Shown in pieces: positions 16,421 to 24,262 of a stretch of 50,424 bases of DNA. Position 1 is the stretch's first letter, and each line of letters starts with the position of its first letter. The notes under the pieces are model-generated. The model was given only the letters and a program-made list of their open reading frames with translations, was not told the DNA's origin and did no database searches. The DNA is from Cryobacterium fucosi (GTDB lineage Bacteria > Actinomycetota > Actinomycetes > Actinomycetales > Microbacteriaceae), in NCBI RefSeq assembly GCF_004403515.1, contig NZ_SOHH01000085.1, forward strand, positions 1 to 50,424, given 5' to 3'. Made by a program: the position numbers and the translations under genes.

Positions 16421-16867
16421 CTAGTCGTTTTTACGCCATTTTCGGGGCTTGGCGTCTTTCACCGCATGCGCCATCTGGAATGACGTGTCGGCGAAGGCCT
16501 TTCCGATTGCCGCGGCGAATGCCCGCTGCTCCTCCTTCAGCCCCTCGGTCTCCTCGGCGGCCTCTTCGGCCGACGCATCGAAGTCGACGCTGAGGAACGG
16601 GATCAGCCAGTCCTCGATCTCCTCGAGGGGCGCGTAGTCCAGGTGGTAGTAGCGGTGCTGGCCGGCTTCGCGCACGCCGACGAGGCCAGCCTCGCGCAGC
16701 ACCTTGAGGTGCTTGGAGACGGTCGGCTGGCTCAGCCCCAGCTTGTCGACGATGTCAGACACGCTGAGCTCGCCACCGGCCGTGCTCGACTGGTTGTATC
16801 GCTCAAGGAGAATGCGTAATATTTCGCGTCGGGTCGAATCCGCCACCACGCCGAAGATGTCTGCCAT
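16421..16867 (-). CDS. ArsR/SmtB family transcriptional regulator
   Basis: A 148-residue regulator: MADIFGVVADSTRREILRILL opens the winged-helix domain, LSVSDIVDKLGLSQPTVSKHLKVLREAGLV is the recognition helix-turn-helix, and GQHRYYHLDYAPL is the wing. There is no cysteine metal-binding motif (ELCVCDL is replaced by ELSVSDI), so it is unlikely to be a classical arsenic or zinc sensor. A tail of about 55 residues with Glu-rich and Lys-rich parts is specific to the actinobacterial subgroup. Confidence 0.9.
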   Translation of the reverse strand: MADIFGVVADSTRREILRILLERYNQSSTAGGELSVSDIVDKLGLSQPTVSKHLKVLREAGLVGVREAGQHRYYHLDYAPLEEIEDWLIPFLSVDFDASAEEAAEETEGLKEEQRAFAAAIGKAFADTSFQMAHAVKDAKPRKWRKND

Positions 16868-16923
16868 GCCTCAAGGCTAGTCATTCCCGGTGGGGGATAC
16901 CATGGCGGCCGGGCGTGGCGCCT

Positions 16924-17197
16924 GATTTCGACAGGCTCAATCACCGGGCGGAGGTCGAGCCCGTCGAGACCCGGCGCACCGATTTCGACAGGCTCAATCA
17001 CCGGGCGGAGGTCGAGCCCGTCGAGACCCGGTGCGCCGATTTCGACAGGCTCAATCACCGGGCGGAGGTCGAGCCCGTCGAGACCCGGCGCGCCGATTTC
17101 GACAGGCTCAATCACCGGGCGGAGGTCGAGCCCGTCGAGACCCGGTCCGCCGATTTCGACAGGCTCAATCACCGGGACAGGCTCAATCACCGGGTTA
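16924..17197. repeat. 57-bp tandem array
   Basis: Four full units of exactly 57 bp start at 16924, 16981, 17038 and 17095, and a partial fifth starts at 17152. Each unit contains TTCGACAGGCTCAATCACC followed by GGAGGTCGAGCCCGTCGAG. Because 57 = 3 x 19, every frame is open and translates as a 19-residue repeat, but these frames lack start signals and I take them as false. It occupies the gap between the ArsR gene and the end of proC. Confidence 0.9.
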
Positions 17198-17200
17198 GAA

Positions 17201-18049
17201 CTAGTTGCCGGCGAGTTCGCGGGCGCGGGCGAGGGCGGCATCCGTTGCCCGGTCGAAGAGTTCCTTGAGGCCACCCTTTTCGAGCTCCCAGACGGCCCGC
17301 TCGGTGGTGCCGCTCGGGCTGGTGACCTGGCGACGGAGTTCCGTCGGCGACAGGTCGGAGCCCGCCAGCAGGGTGCAGGCACCGAGGAAAGTGCCGTTGA
17401 CCATCACGGCCGCCTCCTCCGGGGTGAAGCCCTTGGCGACCGCCGTGGCCGTGAGCTGCTCGATCAGGTAGAAGACGTAGGCCGGGCCGGAACCGGAGAT
17501 GGTGCTGAGCGCGTCGAGTTTGCTCTCCGGCACGACGAGCACGTCGCCGACGGTGCCGAACAGGGCGGTCGCGAGCTCGAGGTCGGTGGCGCTGGAGCGG
17601 GTGCCGGCGCTCAGCCCGGTGACGGCCTTGCCGACGAGCGCCGGCGTGTTCGGCATCGAGCGGATGACCGCCACCGACTCGGGCAGCAGCGATTCGAAGG
17701 TCGCGATGGTGACGCCGGCAGCGACGCTCACGACGAGCGTTCCGGGCTCGAGGCTGCCGGCGATCTCGGTGAGCAGGTCGGGCACCATGGCCGGCTTGAC
17801 GGCAACGATCACGATGCGCGCGCCGGCCACGGCCTTGAGGTTGGCCTCGGGTTCATCCGCCGTGGCGAATGCGGTCACGCCGTCGAGGCCGCTCAGTTCG
17901 GCGGCCTTCGATGCGGTTCGGTTGGTCGCACGGATGCCGCCCTCGACCGTGACGCGCGGGGTCAGCAGACCGGTCAGGACGGCCCTGGCCATCGATCCGG
18001 CGCCCAGGAACGCGATGGTGGGGAGCGTGGTGGAAGCAGTCGACGTCAT
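17201..18049 (-). CDS. proC: pyrroline-5-carboxylate reductase
   Basis: Last step of proline synthesis: NAD(P)H-dependent reduction of pyrroline-5-carboxylate. 282 residues: Rossmann loop FLGAGSMARAVL (about residues 14-25), VAVKPAMVPDLL, IRSMPNTPALVG, and the C-terminal ALSTISGSGPAYVFYLIE and TSPSGTTERAV, which bind substrate and form the decamer interface. Length is normal. The 57-bp repeat array ends three bases beyond its stop codon. Confidence 0.96.
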   Translation of the reverse strand: MTSTASTTLPTIAFLGAGSMARAVLTGLLTPRVTVEGGIRATNRTASKAAELSGLDGVTAFATADEPEANLKAVAGARIVIVAVKPAMVPDLLTEIAGSLEPGTLVVSVAAGVTIATFESLLPESVAVIRSMPNTPALVGKAVTGLSAGTRSSATDLELATALFGTVGDVLVVPESKLDALSTISGSGPAYVFYLIEQLTATAVAKGFTPEEAAVMVNGTFLGACTLLAGSDLSPTELRRQVTSPSGTTERAVWELEKGGLKELFDRATDAALARARELAGN

Positions 18050-18135
18050 GAAGGGAGTCTAGTTACGCGTTCATGACCGGACACGGTGTGCCGTGGCCGG
18101 TGCACGCGGTTTGCCCGGCGTTCTAGGATTGCTGC

Positions 18136-19098
18136 ATGAGCGCATCCGGCGGAAACAAAGCAATCGTGGCCGCCCTGGCGGCCAACCTGGGCATCGCCGT
18201 CACGAAATTCATCGCGTGGGCCTTCTCCGGCTCCTCCTCGATGCTCGCCGAGGGCGTGCACTCGCTCGCCGACTCAGGCAACCAGCTGCTGTTGCTGCTC
18301 GGCGGCCGCAAGGCGCGCAAGGAGGCGGACGCGGAGCATCCGTTCGGCTACGGCCGGGAACGCTTCGTCTACGCGTTCGTCGTGTCGATCATCCTCTTCT
18401 CCATCGGCGGCGTATTCTCGCTGTACGAGGGCGTGGAGAAGCTGCAGGACCCCCACCCGCTTGAGGTGCCGTGGCTGCCGATCGTGGTGCTGCTGGTCGC
18501 AATGGGCCTCGAATCGTTCTCGCTGCGCACCGCCATCAGGGAATCGAACCTCGTGCGCGGCAACCAGTCGTGGGTGCAGTTCGTGCGGCACGCGAAGGCC
18601 CCTGAGCTTCCCGTGGTGCTGCTCGAGGACATCGCCGCCCTTGCCGGTCTGGTGCTCGCGTTCCTCGGCGTCGGCCTCACGATCATCACCGGCAACCCGA
18701 TTTGGGACGCCATCGGCACGCTGTGCATCGGCGTGCTCCTCGTCCTGGTCGCGATCGTGCTCGGCGTGGAGACCAAGAGCCTCCTGGTCGGCGAGGGCGC
18801 CGGGCGCGCGGATGCCTCGCGCATCGAACGCGCCATCCTCTCCGGCCCGGAGACCCGCAAGATCATCCACCTGAAGACGCTCTATCTCGGGCCGGACGAA
18901 CTGCTCGTGGCCGGAAAGATCGCCTTCGACGCCGAGGCCCGGTTCTCGGACATCACCACCGGCATCAACGCGGTGGAGGCCCGGATCCGGGAGGCAGTTC
19001 CCGTCGCCCGGGTGATCTACCTCGAGCCGGACATCTATGTCGACCCGGCCCATCGCGGCCTGACCACGGACGCGATCGTGATCAAGGGCAGCGAATGA
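18136..19098 (+). CDS. cation diffusion facilitator family transporter
   Basis: A 320-residue membrane protein that probably exports a divalent cation by proton antiport. Six helices; in helix 2 SMLAEGVHSLADSGNQ carries the conserved HSxxD motif, and in helix 5 LPVVLLEDIAALAG has Glu-Asp in place of the usual His-Asp pair, as in the SLC30A9-like branch. A cytoplasmic domain of about 90 residues follows. Metal specificity is not deducible. Its stop overlaps the next start (ATGA). Confidence 0.88.
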   Translation: MSASGGNKAIVAALAANLGIAVTKFIAWAFSGSSSMLAEGVHSLADSGNQLLLLLGGRKARKEADAEHPFGYGRERFVYAFVVSIILFSIGGVFSLYEGVEKLQDPHPLEVPWLPIVVLLVAMGLESFSLRTAIRESNLVRGNQSWVQFVRHAKAPELPVVLLEDIAALAGLVLAFLGVGLTIITGNPIWDAIGTLCIGVLLVLVAIVLGVETKSLLVGEGAGRADASRIERAILSGPETRKIIHLKTLYLGPDELLVAGKIAFDAEARFSDITTGINAVEARIREAVPVARVIYLEPDIYVDPAHRGLTTDAIVIKGSE

Positions 19099-19796
19099 GC
19101 CGCAATGCTCTTGTCCTCCGCCACGACGACATGATCCACCTGGGAAACCTCGAACCGGTCCTCCGCGACCACGGCTATGACGTGCGCTACGTGGACACCA
19201 TGCGGGAGGACGTGAGCATCCTCGACCCCCACGCCGCCGACCTCCTCGTCGTGCTCGGCGGGGAGATGGGCGTCTACGAGGCCGACCGGTTCCCGGCCCT
19301 CCGCGACGAGATCACCCTGCTCGAATCCCGGCTCGGCGCCGGCCGGCCGGTCTTCGGGGTCTGCCTGGGCGCCCAGCTGATGGCGACCGCGCTCGGCTCC
19401 CGGGTGTACCGCGGCCCGACCAACGAGATCGGCTACCGCTCCGTGGAGCCGACCGAGGCCGGCGCTGATTCCCCGGTGCGGCACATTGCCGGGGTGCCCG
19501 TGTTCCAGTGGCACAGCGACACCTTCGACCTGCCCGAGGGCGTCACCCGGCTGGCCGGGTCGCCGCAATACGGCAACGAGGCGTTCGGGGTCGAGAACTG
19601 GGCTCTGGCGGTGCAGTTCCATCCCGAAGTCACCGAGGAGATGCACGAAGTCTGGCTGGCAGCATCCGAGGCCGAGGTGGCCGCGGAAGGCTTCGACCCG
19701 GCGAACCTCCGCCGGGAGCGGGAGCGGTACTCGGAGGGCATGCAGGGCGCCTCCCGGGCCATGTTCAGCGAATGGCTCGCCGGGCTGGATCGCTGA
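19095..19796 (+). CDS. type 1 glutamine amidotransferase (GuaA-like domain)
   Basis: A 233-residue class I amidotransferase: VLGGEMGVYE, the nucleophile elbow VFGVCLGAQLMA with catalytic Cys, VFQWHSDTFDLPEG, and AVQFHPEVTEEM with catalytic His and Glu. It is a stand-alone domain, so the ammonia acceptor or target is unknown; many such proteins are annotated as GMP synthase-like. It is coupled to the transporter gene by a 4-base overlap and its end overlaps tadA tail to tail by 32 bases. Confidence 0.88.
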   Translation: MSRNALVLRHDDMIHLGNLEPVLRDHGYDVRYVDTMREDVSILDPHAADLLVVLGGEMGVYEADRFPALRDEITLLESRLGAGRPVFGVCLGAQLMATALGSRVYRGPTNEIGYRSVEPTEAGADSPVRHIAGVPVFQWHSDTFDLPEGVTRLAGSPQYGNEAFGVENWALAVQFHPEVTEEMHEVWLAASEAEVAAEGFDPANLRRERERYSEGMQGASRAMFSEWLAGLDR

Positions 19797-20244
19797 AGAA
19801 GTCACGAAGCAGGATGCCGCACTCCGCGGCATCCACCTCGGCGAAGACCTCCACCCGGTGGTTGAGCCTGCGGTCACGCAGCACGTCGTAGATCGACCCG
19901 GACGCCCCGGCCTTCTCGTCCCAGGCGCCGAAGACGACCACGGGCACGCGTGCCGCGACGATCGCGCCCGCGCACATCACGCACGGCTCGAGGGTCACCA
20001 CGAGGGTGCACTCGGTCAGGTGCCAGTCACCGAGGAACGCGGCGGCCTCGCGGATCGCGACGATCTCGGCGTGGGCGGTCGGGTCCTGGTGCAGCTCGCG
20101 CTCGTTGCGACCCCGGCCGATCACCGCCCCGGACTGGTCGAGCACCACCGCGCCGACCGGGACATCCCCGGTCGCCAGAGCCGCGCGCGCCTCCGCGAGG
20201 GCAAGCAGCATCCACCCGCGGTGCCGACGATCCTGCTCGCCCAT
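19765..20244 (-). CDS. tadA: tRNA adenosine(34) deaminase
   Basis: Converts A34 to inosine in the tRNA-Arg(ACG) anticodon; that tRNA is encoded in this window at 27835-27907. 159 residues: zinc and catalytic residues in TAHAEIVAI (His58, Glu60) and PCVMCAG (Cys88, Cys91). I chose the ATG at 20244 (MGEQDRRHRGW), preceded by GGGGGAGG at a good distance. It is divergent from upp with only 33 bases between the starts, so promoter elements must overlap. Confidence 0.93.
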   Translation of the reverse strand: MGEQDRRHRGWMLLALAEARAALATGDVPVGAVVLDQSGAVIGRGRNERELHQDPTAHAEIVAIREAAAFLGDWHLTECTLVVTLEPCVMCAGAIVAARVPVVVFGAWDEKAGASGSIYDVLRDRRLNHRVEVFAEVDAAECGILLRDFFSDPARRAIR

Positions 20245-20277
20245 CCGGATGCCTCCCCCGACTAGTAGATTGAGCCT

Positions 20278-20910
20278 ATGCGAGTCCACGTAGCCGACCA
20301 CCCCCTGATCACCCACAAACTCACGGTTCTCCGGGACAAGCGCACCCCGTCGCCGCTCTTCCGCTCCCTGGTGGAGGAGCTGATGACGCTCCTCGCCTAC
20401 GAGGGCACCCGCGGCGTGCGCGTCGAGAAGGTCACCGTGCAGACACCGGTGGCTGAAGCCCGCGGCGTGCAGATCAGCGACCCCAAGCCGCTCGTCGTCC
20501 CCATCCTCCGGGCCGGCCTCGGCATGCTCGAGGGCATGGTCAAGCTCCTGCCGACCGCCGAGGTCGGCTTCCTGGGCATGGCCCGCAACGAGGAGACACT
20601 CGAACCGACGACCTACGCCGAGCGCCTGCCCGACGACCTGTCCGACCGCCAGTGCTTCGTGCTCGACCCGATGCTCGCCACCGGAGGATCGCTGATCGCA
20701 GCGATCCAGTTCCTCTTCGACCGTGGCGCGGTGGACGTCACGGCGATCTGCATCCTCGCCGCCCCCGAGGGGCTGGCCGCGGTGGAGAAGGCGATGGCCG
20801 GCCGCGAGGTCACCATCGTGCTCGGCGCGGTCGATGAGAGGCTCGATGAGCACGGCTACATCGTGCCCGGCCTCGGCGACGCCGGCGACCGCCTCTACGG
20901 GCTGGTCTGA
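20278..20910 (+). CDS. upp: uracil phosphoribosyltransferase
   Basis: Salvages uracil with PRPP to UMP. 210 residues, the standard length; PRPP loop [15 protein letters not shown] at residues 128-142, uracil-binding C-terminus [15 protein letters not shown], and [10 protein letters not shown] in the N-terminal half. Divergent from tadA. Confidence 0.96.
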   Translation: MRVHVADHPLITHKLTVLRDKRTPSPLFRSLVEELMTLLAYEGTRGVRVEKVTVQTPVAEARGVQISDPKPLVVPILRAGLGMLEGMVKLLPTAEVGFLGMARNEETLEPTTYAERLPDDLSDRQCFVLDPMLATGGSLIAAIQFLFDRGAVDVTAICILAAPEGLAAVEKAMAGREVTIVLGAVDERLDEHGYIVPGLGDAGDRLYGLV

Positions 20911-21074
20911 TCCGCCGGCCCACCCGGACTGCAGGACCTGCGACGAACAACACGCCGCAGGCACTGTAGTTCACGAATCTTTGATGAAATAGTAATTCGT
21001 CACGGAATCTTTTGCAGTTGCCCGATCGATCACCGATCCTCCGATCCGTCCCAGCCCCGGCGAACGTGGTGCGC

Positions 21075-21099
21075 GTCACACCGCGTCACCCGGGGTCAC
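21075..21099. promoter_or_regulatory. three GTCAC boxes at 10-bp spacing
   Basis: GTCAC occurs at 21075, 21085 and 21095, an exact 10-base period, ending 4 bases before a -35 box. Direct repeats of one helical turn upstream of -35 are the usual binding pattern of OmpR/PhoB-type winged-helix activators. The gene downstream (21399) encodes just such a domain, so autoregulation is a reasonable inference. Confidence 0.5.
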
Positions 21100-21103
21100 A
21101 GAA

Positions 21104-21133
21104 TTGACACACGCCGTAACAGTGGGCTTTACT
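21104..21133 (+). promoter_or_regulatory. candidate promoter giving a leaderless transcript
   Basis: TTGACA (21104-21109), an 18-base spacer, and TTTACT (21128-21133). The next ATG begins only 6 bases after the -10 box at 21140, so transcription would start at or within a base or two of that ATG. Leaderless mRNAs are common in actinobacteria. Confidence 0.55.
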
Positions 21134-21139
21134 CGCACT

Positions 21140-21241
21140 ATGACAACGAGCGCACGCCCCCTGACCTCCTTCGAGGCCCCCGGGACTGCCGGCATGATGA
21201 TGCCCGGCAGTTGCTCCGCGTGTTGCCGAATGTCCCGCTGA
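21140..21241 (+). CDS. short cysteine-rich leader peptide (candidate)
   Basis: A 33-residue frame starting at the predicted transcript start and ending MMMPGSCSACCRMSR. The Cys-x-x-Cys-Cys-Arg end resembles the cysteine-rich leader peptides that control downstream genes by ribosome stalling at cysteine codons in mycobacteria. A hairpin (TGCCGGCAT/ATGCCCGGCA, one bulge) overlaps the Met and Pro codons. The winged-helix gene starts 157 bases later. Translation is inferred from position and composition only. Confidence 0.5.
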   Translation: MTTSARPLTSFEAPGTAGMMMPGSCSACCRMSR

Positions 21242-21398
21242 CCGCGAACCATCGCCGAGTTCCCGCCGCTGTACCAGCGGCAGGTTGAACTCCCGCTCTT
21301 CCCCGATTTCGCCCCGGTCCTCGACGGCCACGCCTCGCCGAACCACGAATCGCGTCCCGCGATGGTTCCCCCGCATCATCACACCAAGGATTCCTCCC

Positions 21399-22103
21399 AT
21401 GTCGCTTGCACACATTGACACCGCCCGCTCGGCCCAGGCCGCCCGCCTCGAGCAGGCACTCAACCAGGCTCCCGCCGCCCCACGCATCCGCGCCGTCCCC
21501 GACGGCACCCAGGCCCGCGGGTTCGTTCTCTACGTCGGCATCGACGAGGCGAAAGCGGCCGCGGCCGGCACGAGCCTCGGCCGCATCGTCGAGGCGCTCA
21601 AGGCCCTGACCAACGAGCTGGCACCGGATGCCGAGACCCACGCCGCCGTCGCCCTGGCACCGGTGGGCGCCGGCGGACGCGATGTCGACGTCGTGCGGCT
21701 TGCCCTGCAGGACCCGGCCGCGCTGGCCAGGCACCGCAACGAGACCGAAGACCCCGACCGGGCGGCGGGCGGCGTCGTCGTCGACATCTCCCGCAAGCGG
21801 GTCATCCTCGACAGCGAGACCGCGGCCCTCACCTACAAGGAATTCGAGCTGCTGCAGTACCTCGTCCTGCGCGAAGGCCGCACCATTGAGCGGGCAGAGC
21901 TCATCTCCTCGCTGTGGAATGCCTCAGACGAGGAAGACGCACCGAACGAGCGCACGATCGACGTGCACGTGCGCCGTCTGCGCGCCAAGTTGGGCCGCTA
22001 CGAGGACATCGTGCGCACGGTCCGCGGCGTCGGCTACCGGTTCGACCGTCACGCCGACGTGTCGATCCGCCAGTCGAGCACTCCGAGCCCCGACGTCTTC
22101 TAG
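21399..22103 (+). CDS. winged-helix (OmpR/PhoB-type) regulator without receiver domain
   Basis: A 234-residue protein. The C-terminal half is a clear trans_reg_C domain: VILDSETAALTYKEFELLQYLVLREGRTIERAELI, then ERTIDVHVRRLRAKLGRYEDIVRTVRGVGYRFD. The N-terminal half (about residues 1-110) is not a receiver domain: it has no phosphoacceptor aspartate pattern, and instead contains RGFVLYVGIDEAKAAAAGTSLGRIVEALKAL and AVALAPVG. This looks like a phosphorylation-independent regulator of the type common in actinobacteria. Start chosen at ATG 21399 with AAGGA upstream. The leader peptide and GTCAC boxes upstream probably control it. Confidence 0.85.
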   Translation: MSLAHIDTARSAQAARLEQALNQAPAAPRIRAVPDGTQARGFVLYVGIDEAKAAAAGTSLGRIVEALKALTNELAPDAETHAAVALAPVGAGGRDVDVVRLALQDPAALARHRNETEDPDRAAGGVVVDISRKRVILDSETAALTYKEFELLQYLVLREGRTIERAELISSLWNASDEEDAPNERTIDVHVRRLRAKLGRYEDIVRTVRGVGYRFDRHADVSIRQSSTPSPDVF

Positions 22104-22169
22104 GCCACTCTTCGCGCTGCGGCGTATCGCGGCTGCACGGTGATGCGTCAGTGGCCCGTGAATGTGATT

Positions 22170-22210
22170 GAGGGCCGGTCGCAGAGGCTAACGACCGACC
22201 CTCTTCCCTT
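22170..22210 (+). terminator. hairpin terminator after the winged-helix gene
   Basis: GAGGGCCGGTCG (22170-22181) pairs with CGACCGACCCTC (22192-22203) with one mismatch, followed by the pyrimidine run TTCCCTT. An outer inverted repeat, AATGTGATT and AATCACATT, encloses it. It lies 67 bases after the stop codon. Confidence 0.55.
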
Positions 22211-22293
22211 GCACCAAGAGTGTCCTGCAATCACATTTCGCGCCTTCCGCCACAGCAAACGGTTGACGCACAATGAATATATAACGAACCGGT

Positions 22294-22323
22294 AACGGAG
22301 CGCTAGCTATCCGCTCGTTATTT
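22294..22323 (+). promoter_or_regulatory. inverted repeat upstream of the MarR gene
   Basis: AACGGAGCG and CGCTCGTT form an 8-bp stem with one bulged base, followed by ATTTTCC. It could be the MarR protein's own operator or an attenuator-like hairpin; AT-rich sequence (AATATATAAC) lies just upstream. The sequence cannot separate these. Confidence 0.3.
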
Positions 22324-22399
22324 TCCTGCGAATTCCCTCTCAGCGAATTCGGTGCTCCGCTGTCGAGTCCCTATCCTTGGGGAACACGACATTGGAGGC

Positions 22400-22867
22400 A
22401 TGGTGAGCGATCGAGCGGCTGCCGTCGGCGCCTGGGAATCCCTCTTCCGGGCCCAGGTGGCCATCATGCGCAGCCTCGCCTCGGACTTTCCTGCCCACGG
22501 GATCTCCTTCAACGAATACGACGTGATGTTCAACCTGTCGCGGGAACCCGACCGGCGCATCCGTCTGCGCGATCTCAATGAGCACGTGCTGCTCACCCAG
22601 CCGAGCGTGAGCCGCCTCGTCGACCGGCTCACCTCCCGCGGGTACGTGCTCAAGCTCACCGACCCGTCCGACGGGCGCGGGGCAATCATCGAGCTCACGC
22701 CCGAGGGGTATGACGTGTTCCGGCGGGTCGCGTTGCAGCACATGGACACGATCACCGGGCGGATGGGCGACGCCCTCTCCAATGAGGAACTGGCCCAGTT
22801 GACGGGCCTCTGCGACCGACTGCGCACGGCGCCCTCCGGCGCCGGCCTCAAGCCTCGGCACGCCTGA
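22400..22867 (+). CDS. MarR family transcriptional regulator
   Basis: A 155-residue winged-helix repressor: HGISFNEYDVMFNLS, RIRLRDLNEHVLLTQPSVSRLVDRLTSRGYV (recognition helix), and the wing DPSDGRGAIIELTPEGYDV. Helices at both ends form the dimer interface. Ligand and targets are unknown. ATG at 22400 is only 1 base from GGAGG, so the GTG at 22403 may be the real start. No cysteine in a sensing position is seen in the DNA-binding half. Confidence 0.88.
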   Translation: MVSDRAAAVGAWESLFRAQVAIMRSLASDFPAHGISFNEYDVMFNLSREPDRRIRLRDLNEHVLLTQPSVSRLVDRLTSRGYVLKLTDPSDGRGAIIELTPEGYDVFRRVALQHMDTITGRMGDALSNEELAQLTGLCDRLRTAPSGAGLKPRHA

Positions 22868-22938
22868 CCGCGCCCCCCGAAATGGCCCTGTGCAGGCGGC
22901 GACTGGCGGCGTAACGTAACGCTCAGGAGGTGAGTCTC

Positions 22939-23130
22939 ATGCGCGCACGCCCAGGAGATCGAATCATCATTCGTGGTCGCACGGTGGAGACACCGGATCG
23001 GCACGGCGAGATCATCGAGGTTCGGGGAGAGGAGGGCGAGCCGCCCTACCGGGTCCGGTTCGGCGAGGGCCACGAGAGCGTCGTCTACCCGGGGTCCGAC
23101 TTCGTGGTTGAACACGCCGAAACGGTCTGA
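22939..23130 (+). CDS. DUF1918 protein
   Basis: A 63-residue small beta-barrel protein: MRARPGDRIIIRGRTVETPDRHGEI, then YRVRFGEGHESVVYPGSDFVVEH, the complete DUF1918 signature. Function is unknown. ATG at 22939 or GTG at 22930, with AGGAGG upstream of the latter. Confidence 0.88.
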   Translation: MRARPGDRIIIRGRTVETPDRHGEIIEVRGEEGEPPYRVRFGEGHESVVYPGSDFVVEHAETV

Positions 23131-23261
23131 CCCGGCCGCTGACGTCCGGGCATGCACACAACACTGCTCCGGTCTAGGGGGTTCTGACCGCGCCCGGCGA
23201 GAGCTAACGTCGTGACTACACGTCGCATACGTGGCGTTTTTCCCCAAGGGGGTCCATCGGC

Positions 23262-23432
23262 ATGAGAATCACCTGCCCGTTCTGCCATGCACCGGCCCGG
23301 CTCACGCCGAATCCGGCCCACTCCGAACGACTCACTCTTCCGCTCTACGTCCTCAAGTGCTCCGGGTGTGACCGCACCAGCGTGCGGCGTGACTCGGCCA
23401 GGCCGACGCGGATCACTCTCGCTGCACGCTGA
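23262..23432 (+). CDS. 56-residue zinc-ribbon-like protein
   Basis: A short frame with two CxxC pairs: ITCPFCHAPA (Cys5, Cys8) and LKCSGCDRTS (Cys33, Cys36), the geometry of a zinc ribbon, with a basic tail. ATG at 23262 is preceded by AAGGGGG. It is below usual length cut-offs. Partner unknown; it is the last gene before the genomic island. Confidence 0.6.
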   Translation: MRITCPFCHAPARLTPNPAHSERLTLPLYVLKCSGCDRTSVRRDSARPTRITLAAR

Positions 23433-23518
23433 CCGGTGGTCGCGGCGTCCGCCGTCAGACGCCGGGTGCACTGCCAGGACGACCCGGCAGGGAAAGAGTA
23501 GCGGCCGCACCAGGGGAA

Positions 23519-23579
23519 AACGAAAGCGGCCCACCGAAATGAGCCGCTTTCGTTCTGTTTCTTACTGCGCGCCCGAAGG
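23519..23579. repeat. left boundary (attL-like) of the tRNA-Arg island
   Basis: Bases 23519-23551 match 27796-27828 exactly (33 bases, including the GAAAGCGGC/GCCGCTTTC hairpin), and GCGCCCGAAGG at 23569-23579 matches the 3' end of the tRNA-Arg at 27836-27846. The spacer between the two parts differs in length. This is the displaced tail of the tRNA gene plus its terminator; on the minus strand this copy keeps the T-run (CGTTTTCC) and may be the original terminator. Confidence 0.75.
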
Positions 23580-23603
23580 AGCGGTGTCAGGTAACGTCAC
23601 AAT

Positions 23604-24167
23604 GTGGAACCTCTACGGATCAGACGATTCTCCAAAACCGACGCGCTGATTTGCGATGTCGATGGCACCCTTGTCGATGTTCGTGACGTCCGCAGTCACG
23701 TCGAACGTCCAGCCGGTGAAGTGGACTTCAAGCCAAATTATGAGCGGTTTCACGCCGATTCGATCAACTCTCCGGCGCACCCAGAAGTCATACAACTCCT
23801 CAAGCACGCGCATGCTTGTGGGTTGACCATCCTGATCGTCACGGGTCGCGAGCAGAAGTGGTCATTCCTGACCACCACCTGGCTAGCCGAGCACGGCGTG
23901 CCGTATGACGAACTCATTATGCGCTCCCGAAATGACCCCAGGCCGGATGCGGTCGTCAAGACCGAGATGGTCCGAAGTATCGCTCTCCGATATAACACCC
24001 GGCTCGCTATCGATGACAGGCCAGCCATTGTCGAGGTGTGGCAGGGGGCCGGGATCCCAACAGCCTTAGTGACGGCATCTGGTTCATTAGGCGCGCTTGA
24101 ATGGCCGGCTGGTCATGAGGCAGAGGACGATGTTCAGGCACTAGTTCGGGACGCCCTTCATAGATAG
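23604..24167 (+). CDS. HAD phosphatase, polynucleotide kinase 3'-phosphatase-like
   Basis: A 187-residue HAD protein: motif I ALICDVDGTLVDVRDVR (nucleophile DVDGT), motif II LTILIVTGREQKW, then RSRNDPRPDAVVKTEMV with a motif III lysine and motif IV RLAIDDRPAIVEVW. The overall pattern, with PYDELIMR, is that of the phosphatase half of T4-type polynucleotide kinase; no kinase P-loop is present. Such enzymes remove 3'-phosphates from DNA or RNA ends. Start is uncertain (GTG 23604 has no strong ribosome site). First gene of the low-GC island. Confidence 0.75.
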   Translation: MEPLRIRRFSKTDALICDVDGTLVDVRDVRSHVERPAGEVDFKPNYERFHADSINSPAHPEVIQLLKHAHACGLTILIVTGREQKWSFLTTTWLAEHGVPYDELIMRSRNDPRPDAVVKTEMVRSIALRYNTRLAIDDRPAIVEVWQGAGIPTALVTASGSLGALEWPAGHEAEDDVQALVRDALHR

Positions 24168-24262
24168 GCATCACGGTTGAGACCCGCGTCGAGCGAAGCC
24201 GCGCGCATGCGGTCCACTAATGTAAGGAGAACTTACGCCGAACCCGGGAACTCGAGGACTAG

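Noticed and set aside
16421..16867. Arsenic-sensing ArsR
   Set aside because: The metal-binding cysteine motif is absent and no ars genes are nearby.
16732..17382. Reading frame encoding a 19-residue periodic peptide
   Set aside because: It runs through a 57-bp DNA repeat and overlaps proC and the ArsR gene; no start signal; other frames are open for the same reason.
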